A stretch of 23,720 nucleotides of DNA from Bigelowiella natans CCMP2755 (Eukaryota; Cercozoa; Chlorarachniophyceae), in the NCBI GenBank assembly GCA_000320545.1, contig ADNK01001777.1, positions 1 to 23,720 on the forward strand, in the 5' to 3' direction. Position numbers and translations under genes: made by a program. Under the pieces are notes generated by a model. It worked only from the letters and a program-made list of their open reading frames with translations, did no database searches and was not told where the DNA came from. Below are positions 1 through 10,465 of this stretch, piece after piece (within the stretch, counting starts at the first letter, position 1; every line of letters begins with the position of its first letter).

Positions 1-337
1 CAGCAGCGCCAGTAGCAGTAAGCTCATCAACAGCTGAAGCAGTGGTGGTGAGTAGTAATAGGGAGGGGAAAGATTCATCAGCGAGTCAAGCAGTAACAAC
101 GGTGATGCCCCGTGTGGGGGGGAGGGGGATGTGCCCTTCTCCCCGCCCCCCCAACTTCACCTCCCTGAGAATAAGGAGGTCGATGGTGTGGTGGTGGTAG
201 CGGCGGTAGAAACTATGCAGATGACACGGGCATCACCGTTGTTACTGCTTGACTCGCTGATGAATCTTTCCCCTCCCCATTACTACTCACCACCACTGCT
301 TCAGCTGTTGATGAGCTTACTGCTACTGGCGCTGCTG
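1..337. repeat. Inverted repeat (foldback), arms 1-115 and 223-337
   Basis: The plus strand of 1-115 reads as the reverse complement of 223-337. I see one substitution (A at 60) and one extra C in the run ending near 111. The arms flank a ~107-base centre rich in G and C. The left arm is cut by the window edge, so the true arm may be longer. The duplicated stretch is open in one frame on both strands (Ala/Ser/Val-rich). It may be a genuine inverted duplication or a foldback chimera at a contig end; the sequence alone cannot tell. Confidence 0.9.
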
Positions 338-480
338 GCGCTGCTGGAGCTGCTGGAACCTTACACCACAAAGCAGCTTCGGGCTCTCCAATGTAGATTA
401 GAGATATGCCCTCCCCCCCCCTGGTGGCACACTGCATGATTGGCTTTGCGGTGCCGATAGATCCCAGGCTGAAACTGTAG
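213..480 (-). other. Possible exon, Ala/Ser/Val-rich open frame, function unknown
   Basis: A minus-strand frame stays open from a plausible acceptor (CCTGCAG, near 481) to a TAG at 213. It encodes about 88 residues, with PIMQCATRGGEG early, Ala-Pro repeats in the middle and SSASQAVTTVMPVSSA at the end. Part of it is duplicated in inverse orientation at 1-115. A second frame in the same stretch is also open for about 45 residues. No family is recognised, no start or upstream exon is established, and the composition is low complexity. It could be the last exon of a small gene downstream of the 903-7431 gene, or chance. Confidence 0.2.
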
Positions 481-902
481 CCTGCAGGCACGATGATGAT
501 GATGAGCGGTAGATGATAATGATGGTGGTGACGATGAATACGTGATGGTGATGACGATGATGGCAATCACTCGGTCACAGCGGCATCATCCGATAAGATC
601 TGACGGTGAGTTGGTTTGCTACTCTATATCACACTGTATCCTTGCAACGCTCTCATATCACAACTTCTGTGCATAATAGTACCCCTGTCCGCTTTGCGAA
701 GAGCCCTCTCAGCATGGATGTGCCGCTTGAAATGGAGCTCGATCTGAGAGGAATCGAGGAGGAGGTAGAGGAGGAGGAGAGAGAGGAGGAGGGAGAGGAG
801 GAGGGAGAGGAGGAGGGAGGGGGATGAGGAAGATCAGACGGGTCAATACGGCACTCGAGTGAATCTAACGCCCCATGTCGCAACAACACAGTGAGTGGTG
901 AT

Positions 903-1377
903 TCAGCATAGTAGCTTCTTTGTAGTGGGAGGAGAAGTTAGCGAAGATGTGGATTTCTGCATTGTGCATCATCAAGTAACAAGTATTTATTGACCGAACT
1001 TCTACATAGACCGTATATATTACACACAGACACAAGCACGCACGCACGCACACACACACACACACACACGCACACACACGTATACATATTTAAATATATA
1101 TATATAAATATTTCCATATATATTGTCAATACCGCAGCTTTGATTTCGCCGTGGGTTATGCATTGTGTTGCGAAGTCATTTGGCTGGACGATCTTACACT
1201 TTGGACACCCGTGCTTTGGATGGTTGGGGATTTCACTGTTGGAGAACATAAAAGGGGGAGGAGGGGGGGAGGGATTGGGTGATATGTTATGAAAGCTGTT
1301 ATACACACGTGTGTAGTTCGTGTGCGGACGTCACTTATGGTAATCTCTCCAAATCTCTCTCCCTCCCTACCACAGAC

Positions 1378-1419
<42 letters not shown>

Positions 1420-1431
1420 GAATTTGTAGCG

Positions 1432-1467
<36 letters not shown>

Positions 1468-1938
1468 TATGTGTGTTTATGTGTGCGTGTGTGCGCACGA
1501 TGTGATTATGTGTGGGAGAAAGCACGCACCTAAGTCGCTTTAGCCATGTAGTTCTGATGAATTCTACCCTCTGGAGCGATTTAAATGTCGCGCGTATTCG
1601 CACGTCAATCTGGCCCGTCGTCAGGTTGGGAGGGGGGGGAGGGTAGGAAGATAAGTCCTCTTCCTCCTCCTTTTCCATCTCCTTCTTCTCCCCCCCCGTG
1701 CCCTCCTCCTCCTCCTCCTCCTCCTCCTCCTTCTCTTTCTTCTTCTTCTTCTCCAAGGGTATAATATGTTCATTCCTTGGTTGGGAGTCCATTTTGTGAT
1801 TTTCAGCCTTTGCTTTGATCTCTTGTTGTTTCTTGCAGCAATTGCTATTACCATTGTTACTATTGCTACTACTATTGCTACTACTACTACCACATTCGTT
1901 ACTACTACTACTGGTACCGAATTTATTACTATCGCTAC

Positions 1939-1975
<37 letters not shown>

Positions 1976-2481
1976 CTCTAAGCTTTCCTTTTGCTCCTCG
2001 ACGCTATTGTTCTGCACCCTTGTTATTTCTTCTTCTTCTTCTTCTTCTCTTCCCTCTTTAACTTTCTTAACGTCCTTGCTAACTATCATCTTGATTCCTT
2101 CTCCCCCCCTCCTTCTCCTTCGGTTTCTTTGCTACTCGTCGCTGCTATTGCTGCCTTGCTCCCTCCTGCCTCTCCCCCCCCCTCCTCCTCCTTCTTCTTC
2201 ACAGAAGACTCTGTTATTGTATTCGTCATATTCTTCGTCGTTTTCTTCTCTTTTGTCTTGTGAAATTCTATCTCCATTTTAGAGGATGATTCCGCAGATC
2301 TTTCTGTCTTATCAATTTTCTCCTCCTCCTCCTCCTCCTCCTCCTCCTCCTCCTCCTCCTCCTCTTCCTCCGCTACTACGCCTAATTTATTGCTACTCGT
2401 TAGAAGTGATTAATAGCATGTAGTATTTATGTTATGATGGTGATGATGACTCTGTTTTCATCCCAAGTGTGCGTATGTATA

Positions 2482-2520
<39 letters not shown>

Positions 2521-3997
2521 TTCTCTTTTTATGCCATTCTTCCCTCCTTCCCCCCCCTGGACTTCTGCCCCCATCTCTTCATGCAGTCATATGAGCTCCT
2601 CACCCGGCCGAATGTGGTCTACAGCAAAGTTCTGCACAATGCTTGTAATGCCCTCGACTTTGGCCTTCTTCAGCTGCCACAGGACCCACTTTCGCCATGC
2701 TTTTCTCTTCGAAACTATGTATGGCGCCTGACGAGGGAAGGGGGGGGAGGGGGGGGGGGGGGAGATGTCATGACGAAGAATCGAGTAAAAATCGAAAGGA
2801 ATGGCGATGACGAGGAAGGACCACCACGACGAGAGAACTACTCATTCGTTCCTGATTGTTTATCCTAATGTAGCAGCGTCTTTCCCTCCCGCCCCTCCCC
2901 CCTCCGCCGCCTCCCTCCCAGCTTCGCTCACGTGCTGCATTTACATCGATAAGTATCACCTGGAATTGCAGATCTACATAGATCTGGGAGACATCCTCGG
3001 GGCAGCTGTTTGCGACTGATAGCGGCCTCCGCTGTGCCGATACAGTGCTGCTGCCGCTCCCCATCGAGGAAACACCAGCCATCTGATCTTCTCCCTCCCC
3101 CTTCAGAAACACTACCTGCATTTTAAAAGTAGGGGGGGGGGGGGGTTGATTTAAATTTGTGCTAGGGGTGGTGGATCTTGCTCGCAGCGGCCTCCCCTTC
3201 CTACAAACAACAACGACGTAGGCACCATTGGGATGCTGCTGCTGCTTCTTCTGTCTGCATTTCTATCAATAGCGGTACTCCGAATAACCCCTCTTCTGCG
3301 CGCGAGGCTGTGTTCCTTCCTTCTCCTCTCATTTTTCCAAAGCACGTAGTAGTAGTAGTAGTATTAGTAGTAATATTAATAGTACTTTGAACACAACGAC
3401 GTTCTCAGCGCCAAGTTTTCTTTGAATCTGGCGGACCAGGGACTCGTCGAGGGTGTTTGTGTTGGCTGTGATGAAGACATCCAGTCGCCAACGCTGGCAC
3501 GCCTTCCGCTCCTTCTGGTCGGCGGTGAGACTCTTCTGCGATGCGATGAGCGGGGAAGGGGGAAAGCAACAACAACAACAACAACAGCAAGCTCACTCGT
3601 GTCAGCAGCACAAAATATGTCAATAGCAGTGTCAATAGCCGACGGTATCATTTCGAGGCTTTTGATCTTCTCACCTCCCCACCCCCCGGCTTGCCACCAG
3701 CCAGCTCTCACTACTACCTTGGAAGCGGATCTTCTCGAATTGCACGATTCTACGAGCCATGCGTAATCATCAGGGTTGTCCTCCCTCCAATGCATGTACT
3801 TCGATTGGACTTCTTCGGTTATTTCTGTGAGGCCACTCTCGAGACTTGGCTCCTCCTCACAGTCTACGTCCACCGTGTCAGGAGTAAGGGGGAGGGGGGG
3901 GGGGGGGCCGCACACCCCCCCCTATTGTAGTATCGACGCAGTGAGTTGTGGACAGTGTAACGTATGCACACACACACACACACACAAACACACACCC

Positions 3998-4037
<40 letters not shown>

Positions 4038-4095
4038 TTTACATATAAATGATCTTTAGATGTCCTTTCTTTCTCAGCTCTTTCCCAAAATGGGT

Positions 4096-4126
<31 letters not shown>

Positions 4127-4191
4127 GCTGCTATTACGGCTGACTCTGAGATCTCTCTCGCGGCAAAAGAAGCACTCTCATCTGAATATGG

Positions 4192-4222
<31 letters not shown>

Positions 4223-4527
4223 AACTACTACTACTACTGCCGCTAATTAGCATACCCGATTTATTCAGTGGCTCATGAGGCTTATTGACTCGTATCCGCA
4301 TGATCTCCACAGCATATTTCGTCATAAAAATCTTGCAGAAGTTGAGAAGGTGCTTGCGTATCTCCGAGACGTTCAGCTTGCCCGCCTTCACACCATCATA
4401 GACGAACCGAATCGGCGTGCCACATGCACAGACCCACTTGCACTTGCGGAAGATTCGTAGCCGCCGCTGCTGCTTCAGCACTCTGAAAGACAGACACACA
4501 GACAGAGAGAGAGGGAGAGAGAGAGAG

Positions 4528-4570
<43 letters not shown>

Positions 4571-5441
4571 GACAACGAAGGGGGTGGGAGGAAAATAAAT
4601 TGGGTTCAAATTACGATGGGTGGTAAAAGCAAGTGAGGGTAGTAGCATACGAGATATGAAGGGGTGTATTACTGCTTGTTACCTACTTGTGTACACATCT
4701 GCATGTTGGTGGCTATGATTATATACATATGTCTAACGAGAGTTGGAGAAGAATGGACGATTCCTAAACTGAAGCGCAGCGTAGGTGCGTGCGCATGTGT
4801 GCATGTGCGTGGGCTTTGATGACGTAACTACCGTTGCTCCTCGAATATGTCATCGGAATCTCCCAACATCCCCTCTTTCTTCTTCTTCTTTTTGCTGGGA
4901 AATTCACCACTGGAGGGAGCAAAGGGAGGGGGTTGAGGGCCATATCCCTGGCCTTGGCGACCGGTTCGGAACGCCTTCGCAGGATGAAGGCGGGCAGCTG
5001 CAGAAGGGTTAAAAAAGAGAGAATAATAATTAGGGTTATGCGATCAATCCACCACAAAGAGGTTCAGATGTCGTCAAACGGCGGACGGCCATCCGAATAA
5101 CGAGTTGTGAAAACTCTCTTCGGACGCGTTTTGCAGCACCGAAGAGCGATTGCCGTGCTTTCGTGTTGATATATAATTCTGCCAGGAATCAAATTGGAAC
5201 GGATGCGCTGGGAGCATCAATTTTTGATGTCCTTTCTTTTCTTAGGCAGCATTCCGACGGAGAAGATGGCGAACAACAGCGAGGAACATACACGGTCGGG
5301 GAGTTTCATACTCCGAATCATCGTAGTTGGCGTTTTTGTCTGTCTGTCTGTCTATATGCGCTGTCTGCAATCATCATCACTCTAAAATGCGCTGTTTCCA
5401 TTCAACTTGCTTTTCTCGCGATATCCGACAACATCGTCGCC

Positions 5442-5475
<34 letters not shown>

Positions 5476-6464
5476 TTCATACCTTGAAGATCCATCGTGT
5501 AACCCCCGTTGGTGCTGGTTCTGTTATACAGCTGTTGTTGTTGTTGATGGTGGTGTTCCACGTCCTGGCGCTGCTGCTGAGCATAGTACTGCCGAAGAGG
5601 TGGCGGCTGCTGTGTCGTGTACTGGTGATGCCCGCCATAGTGATGGTATACAGCATACTGTGGAGGAGGAGGAGGAGGAGGAGGAGGAGGAGGAGGAGGA
5701 TACTGTCTAGTAATAGTTGGGAACTCTGCAGCAGCAGCAGCAGCAGCAGCACCCCCATATTCGCCTAGTACTACGGATTTTTGGCATGCTGCACCGTGAT
5801 TACGATCGGTGATTTGTTTATACTGCCAGGCTGCTGCTCTCATGCTGCTGTCGCTGGCATAGCTTGCTTGCGCCCGCCCCCCCCCTTGCCCTTCTCCTCC
5901 CTGCCTCGCCACATCTATTCTCCCTCGTCTTCCCGCCCCCGTCAATCGATCATAGGCATAATTTAAAAAGGGATGTGCGGCGTGGCTCACCCGCCCCCGT
6001 GGCGGAGATGGAAGCTGCCGCGCGGGCGGTGCTTGTGGATGAGAAGGGGTGGAAGTGGAAATGAGATGAGGAGGGAGGGGGGCTCGTTGAGGAATCTGTT
6101 GGAGATGAGCTTTTATGGGCTGCTGTTCGTAGTGGAGGTGATCTTGTGGAAATTGACGCATCTTAATATAGTATGAGGATCCAGGGACATCAGTGCCATG
6201 CTGGCCTACTGCCAGGAGGGGGGGGGGAGTTTTGGTCAGTTCTACATTTTCTTCAAATTATACAGGAACCTATGCATTTATGTGTGTCGACGTGCGTGTA
6301 TGCTGCCTGATGCAGCTCAACATTCGAATGGATTTTCCGGTAAAAAGAACCTCTTGGCTGGATGTATGGGTTGGCATGAACATATTGCCCATCGTAGCCA
6401 ACAACCTATGGTTCAATATTGGAGAAGACATATATATAATTCTTTTTAATACAAAACACAAACA

Positions 6465-6503
<39 letters not shown>

Positions 6504-6530
6504 AAATACACAAATACACAAAAATAATAA

Positions 6531-6567
<37 letters not shown>

Positions 6568-7431
6568 TTGTATCATAATCTCAACAGATGCATTCACTAT
6601 AATACAGATATGAGGGGGTATCCAGCTAAACTGGAAAGCGTCAGGAACAATACAAAGAACTATTCTCATACCTGCTGAGGAAGACCTCTCTGCTGATGCT
6701 GAAGGGGAACTATCGGATGTGCAGCAGGATGCAAGACATGATGCGAGCCGGAGCTGTCTGCTGTACGGTATCCCATCAGCGGAAGCCTGTAAACTCCTTC
6801 AGCACTGCCGCTGGCATCCATGGTGCCTCTTTCGTACGTGAATTCCCTTTTCCTTACCCAACGCGGTCGCTTTGAATCGTAGGATAGAATACCTTCTGGT
6901 GGAACTCCGTCCTCTCTGTCCTCTCTTACATCATGTTCTACTCTCCGTCCCTGGCTGTTAGTTCTTGCTTTCTCGTAAGAGTGCGGGTTTTCATCTTGAT
7001 AGCTGACACCTGTATAAGCATAAATCATCGCCTTTCAGACATGTCAATACTTATTACGTCAGATAGTTTGTTTCCTTTTCTAACCGTCTTGAAGCGGCAA
7101 CTGTTGCTTTTCCACTTTCAGCTTTTTGCCCGTGTTGGATAGTTGCTTGGACAGCTGGTACTTCCGATGCTCATCCTTGGCAGAAGACCCCTTTCTTTTC
7201 ATCTTCTGGAAGCGCTCATGACTAACCACAATCGATGTCCCTGGTGCGGGGTGGGTAGGTGCCTGGTGAACGCTGTCTTTAGCGTCTAAATTCTCCAATA
7301 CGTCCGCACTTACCCATTTTGTTCTCCATTTTCCTCGAAAACCCTCAAAGAGCCTGGAAATACCCACCTCCGACAACAATGAACACTGCTCCCGTGGAGA
7401 TCGCGTAGTTCATGATGGTCTTACTGGGCAT
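903..7431 (-). CDS. Unrecognised low-complexity protein with C-terminal CxxC...C..H cluster (18-exon model)
   Basis: I do not recognise this protein. The phase-consistent model is complement(join(903..956,1133..1235,1530..2082,2136..2381,2604..2727,2960..3082,3116..3250,3386..3535,3718..3863,4256..4482,4832..4997,5087..5178,5294..5339,5483..6205,6270..6405,6672..7009,7085..7285,7368..7431)), giving 1,208 residues. In order: a short hydrophobic N-terminus (AISTGAVFIVVG); a basic region; a Tyr/Gln/Pro-rich region with poly-Ala and about 13 Pro (residues ~200-490); a Lys/Arg-rich segment containing RKCKWVCACG (~600-660); LDVFITANTNTLDESLVRQI (~730); APYIVSKRKAWRKWVLWQLK (~850); long Glu, Gln and Ser runs (~890-1130); and near residue 1167 GCPKCKIVQPNDFATQCITH, a possible zinc site. 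Lys-rich runs could be nuclear localisation signals, which sits oddly with the hydrophobic start, so the first exon is tentative. Exons at 5087-5339 and the last exon are the least certain. It could still be two genes merged. Confidence 0.55.
1382..1465. repeat. Two (AT)n microsatellites (1382-1416 and 1433-1465)
   Basis: Two AT runs of about 17 and 16 units are separated by 16 bases. They lie in the intron 1236-1529 of the unrecognised minus-strand gene. Confidence 0.95.
1941..1973. repeat. (CTG)11 run, poly-Gln on the coding minus strand
   Basis: Eleven CTG units read as CAG on the minus strand, encoding an uninterrupted Gln run in the exon 1530..2082 of the unrecognised gene. It adjoins Ser/Asn-rich sequence. 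Confidence 0.95.
2317..2369. repeat. (CCT)n run, poly-Glu on the coding minus strand
   Basis: CCT units encode a run of about 16 Glu on the minus strand, in exon 2136..2381. A second CCT run at 1704-1732 also encodes Glu. Confidence 0.9.
2484..2518. repeat. (GT)n microsatellite in an intron
   Basis: About 17 GT units lie in the intron 2382-2603 of the unrecognised minus-strand gene, where the transcript reads (AC)n. Confidence 0.95.
3966..4239. repeat. Repeat-filled intron: (CA)n, (AT)n and two (TAC)n runs
   Basis: The intron 3864-4255 holds CA at 3966-3999, AT at 4001-4030, TAC at 4096-4126 and TAC again at 4191-4239. Runs of 8 C and 14 G at 3885-3922 sit near its acceptor, which reads as a C-rich tract in the transcript. 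Confidence 0.9.
4504..4566. repeat. (GA)n microsatellite in an intron
   Basis: GA units with a few interruptions lie upstream of the exon 4256..4482 acceptor. On the minus-strand transcript they read as (CU)n, so they may serve as the polypyrimidine tract. Confidence 0.95.
5442..5476. repeat. (CAT)n run just inside an intron
   Basis: On the transcript this reads as (ATG)n starting within a few bases of the donor at 5482 (GTATGA). If the donor is skipped, the frame continues through poly-Met. Confidence 0.9.
5661..5700. repeat. (GGA)n run, poly-Pro on the coding minus strand
   Basis: The minus strand reads CCT/CCC for about 13 Pro in exon 5483..6205. A (GCA)n run at 5730-5751 beside it encodes poly-Ala. 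Poly-Pro next to Tyr/Gln-rich sequence is common in nuclear regulatory proteins. Confidence 0.95.
6468..6566. repeat. (CA)n and (TA)n microsatellites in an intron
   Basis: CA at 6468-6498 and TA at 6533-6566 fill much of the intron 6406-6671 of the unrecognised gene. In the transcript they read as (UA)n then (GU)n ahead of the acceptor at 6406. Confidence 0.95.
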
Positions 7432-8768
7432 CTTGGGTGGAAATTGTTGTCGCGATTAAGAAAAGTCCTAGATTGACACTTTTTGCAGACCGGCATTCCT
7501 TGAGACCACCGGTGCACCAGTGACTCGGAATTTTAGGAAATACGTTATGACTTCGGAGGTTGATGTTTTTTTCTGTCTTACGACGATTATTATATGTCGC
7601 ATCATTAATTAAAAGGTAATCACTTCTTGTTTTTTGAGATGTTCCTTCTATATGCCGGAACCACATGATTGCGCTTGTTACTTTTATTAATTATTCATTT
7701 TTACCTCATTAAATAAGTCGCATGAAAGAAATGCTTTTAATTCCACTTCATTATTCTGAGTAGTGTTGGTGTTCGTTAGATCTAGATCTAGATCTACATG
7801 TAGATCTAGTTGTTCTGTTCGCGTCCTGTTTGCAGCGAATTGTGGAATTCGCAGTTCTCAGTTCGATGTTCTGTGTTCGATCATGTTCGATGAGTTCAAC
7901 TTTTCAGAAACACTGCTGTTAACTGTCTTGTTACATTTTGGAAATGTAGTTCTTTGTCATTGTTCATTGTTTCTCAACTCCCAGTCGTCGCGTGAGGGCG
8001 GTGCGCACTTCGCCTGCAAGCTGTTGTGCCTGCCTAGCTGTGGTTGTGCACAACTTGCACACAACTGTGCAACGCAATCACGATCGCGTGTCGTGGACAA
8101 AGCAATGCGACATGTGCGATTTGCACAAAGCCAGAACGCCAACGTGCACGTCGATCACATCACACATGCTGGCTAGCTGACCAGCTAGCTAGCTCTGGAG
8201 CTGGCATGCACACGCACATCATCGATCACGTTTGCCTCGATTTGCATCCAGCCCTTCTAGCCTTGTGTGTTTGCTCTGGTGCTGGGTGTTGGCGCTCGCA
8301 GGATGCATGCGATGTGTCGCCCCGCGCTAGCCCGCAATGACACCTGGACACACGCACCACGCACTGCGCACTGCGCTGGTGCGCATCACGCTGCACGTCG
8401 CGCAAGACACGTGCTAGCGCATGCGATGCCGTGAAACCCGCTAGCTAGCCCGGGCGTGTGAAACGCTTTGCTTTGAACACAGCACAGCACATGACAGCAT
8501 CTGTGGTTGGCATCGCCCTGGCGCCAATCTGGCAATGCTAGAATGCGCCGATGTGTGACCAACACAGTGCTAGAGTGGGCAAACGAAGCTAGCTTGCTAG
8601 CGCATGCGCACCGGTTAGGTCTCTGCAGCAACGTTTGGCATTCAACTTCGTTCATCAATTTCGCATTCACTCGCATGCACTGAGGCCATGAGAAGGGCTA
8701 GAGGGAGCAAAAGAATTTTACCACAACCATCACATGTTCAATCATGCAATTCAAATCAATTCTATTGA
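7432..8768. promoter_or_regulatory. Intergenic block rich in short palindromes, upstream of the 903-7431 gene
   Basis: No convincing gene is seen. 7432-7745 is AT-rich and probably holds the 5' leader and promoter of the minus-strand gene starting at 7431. From ~7775 to 8690 the sequence changes character: GCTAGC occurs nine times between 8168 and 8602, GCATGC five times between 8203 and 8677, and GTGCAC, TGTGCACA and TGCGCA also recur. Open frames here (up to ~137 codons) have no protein-like features and follow the word bias. The block ends just before the U2AF stop and AT-rich 3' flank at ~8700-8768. Confidence 0.5.
7788..7809. repeat. Perfect 22-base palindrome within AGATCT repeats
   Basis: Bases 7788-7809 are their own reverse complement, centred on ACATGT, and follow tandem AGATCT units from 7777. 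It lies about 360 bases upstream of the start of the 903-7431 gene. It could form a hairpin or bind a dimeric factor. It is also what a tandem array of a palindromic hexamer produces by itself. Confidence 0.85.
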
Positions 8769-10140
8769 TTAATCCAGATCCTCTTCTTCTGCATTCAACG
8801 TATTTTCCGCAGCAGATTCTGCATTTTCCGTTGGTGCTGCTGTAGAGGGAGCTACAGCAGCAGACCCTTCCGTCGAAGCTCCAGCTTCTTTCGATTCCGT
8901 GCTTTCTGCCAATTTCTCGGATGTTTCAGTTTCCATGCTCGACGCCGTTGCTGCTGGTACCGTTACTGGCTGCGCAGCCTTAGCAGCTTCAGCCACATTT
9001 GGATTGTCCAACGCCATTGAGATGGCAAGGACGTCGATGAATTTCTGCTCGTCATAAAAATGCCCTTTTACACGGTTACCACTGAATGTCATTCCGTCGA
9101 GTGTATCCCTGGCTTTCTGCGACGCAGTATTCTCTTCGAATAGAACGAAGATCGTCCCGGTCAAAGACGGTGTATATGCTGATGATAGAGATGATGGTTA
9201 TGAAACCACTACTTTAGTACCACTACTTTACTACAGATTGTGAGCGGGAACATAGAACAGAAGAAATGACCGGTTTGATAAACTTAACAAATGCTCTATC
9301 TGTTGCCAAAGAGTATCATGAAACTTTTTGGGTGGTGTCTACACTCCTTCATTGTGCCACCCTTCATCTACTCGCTAATGATGCTGGCTAGTTTGTTCTT
9401 ACGTTGGCCCGGTCGAGGAATAATGACGCGGGATACGGGACCATGCTTGGCACACTCATCTTTCACGTCCTGATCATCAGCAAAATAATATCGTTACCGA
9501 CAGTAAGAACACCATATAGTAAAAACCAACATCATCTAACTCGGGTTTCATATGTTAGACAATAAGGTTGATGGTGTCCGTCCACTAATTTCACACAAAC
9601 CCCCTGACACACCGCACTCAATAACAATACACACATCATCACGACCTCGAGAATATCTTCATAGTCCTCATCATTTTTCAGTTCCTCCGCTTTGACCATA
9701 TTTAGAAGGTGCAAGACTTTGGTAGGGCTGTCAACATGTGCCTCGAATTTTACCTCCTCCTCCTCCTTCGCGTCGGTGCTTTCGGCAACGGGCGCCTCCA
9801 ACGCCTCTGTCTTTTTCGCATCGTTACTCGTACTCAAGTTTAGGATGCTCGATGCGAAGCCTGAGTGTGAGTGCCAACGGGACGATCATGCGATGTACTC
9901 GAGAATTTCTTCTGCTTCCACATTGATTAAAAATTTCACGCGAGAATCTCTCTTTCACCTGCTCCAGCGTTCAACTTAGGAGGCTTGAAAGCCCCTGCAG
10001 GAAACCTGTTGGGTGCGACAGCGGAATGGGAACGATGCGCGATTAATGCCGTTCATTCATGCTCCGCGTTTCAGTTTTGGAGAACAACGCAAACACACAG
10101 AACACACAACCGCGCGCGCAGAGAGAGGGAAAGAGAGGCA

Positions 10141-10193
<53 letters not shown>

Positions 10194-10431
10194 CGTCGCT
10201 GTCATCTCCACTCTCATTAATAGTGTTGTCGGAACCCACCCGACAATGTAATCATCGTAGTTGGAAGGCAAGGGCTTGAAGTCGGCTGGCCGGCCTATGC
10301 GCAGAGCACGTCCGCCGAGGGCCAGCCCCTGGAACAACGTCATGCAAGCTGTGGTGTCTGCAATGCTTCGGAACTCCACGAACTGACAACAAAAAGGACA
10401 CCAGATAGGGTTGTGTCAAGATTTATCTTAT

Positions 10432-10465
<34 letters not shown>

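Noticed and set aside
131-439. Leu-rich plus-strand open frame that looks like membrane segments
   Set aside because: It is the complement of the Ala/Ser/Pro-rich minus-strand frame; CTG and CTC repeats read as Leu by chance.
1766-2282. Plus-strand Leu/Ser/Pro frames resembling a multi-pass membrane protein
   Set aside because: They are shadows of poly-Gln, poly-Glu and Ser codons in the minus-strand exons.
3915-3921. Acceptor at 3922 for the exon ending at 3718
   Set aside because: It puts the exon in phase 0, which clashes with the phase-1 donor at 4255 and depends on exact G and C run lengths; the acceptor at 3864 after the C tract restores phase.
4275-4460. Plus-strand 61-residue frame (begins MRLIDSYPHDL)
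   Set aside because: It lies opposite exon 4256..4482, whose minus-strand frame has matched splice sites and phase on both sides.
4512-4566. Telomere, satellite or CRISPR-like array suggested by the dense repeats
   Set aside because: Units are plain mono-, di- or trinucleotides with no spacers, no telomeric motif and no cas-like genes; they are ordinary microsatellites in introns.
7080-7379. Minus-strand frame beginning at a TTG near 7379 as the start of the unrecognised gene
   Set aside because: It has no ATG. The ATG at 7431 with a GTGGGT donor at 7367 and an acceptor at 7286 gives a phase-correct alternative, though the first exon remains tentative.
7763-8340. Long plus-strand open frames (up to ~137 codons) in the palindrome-rich block
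   Set aside because: They follow the biased words on both strands, share no protein-like pattern, have no consistent splice sites and match no family.
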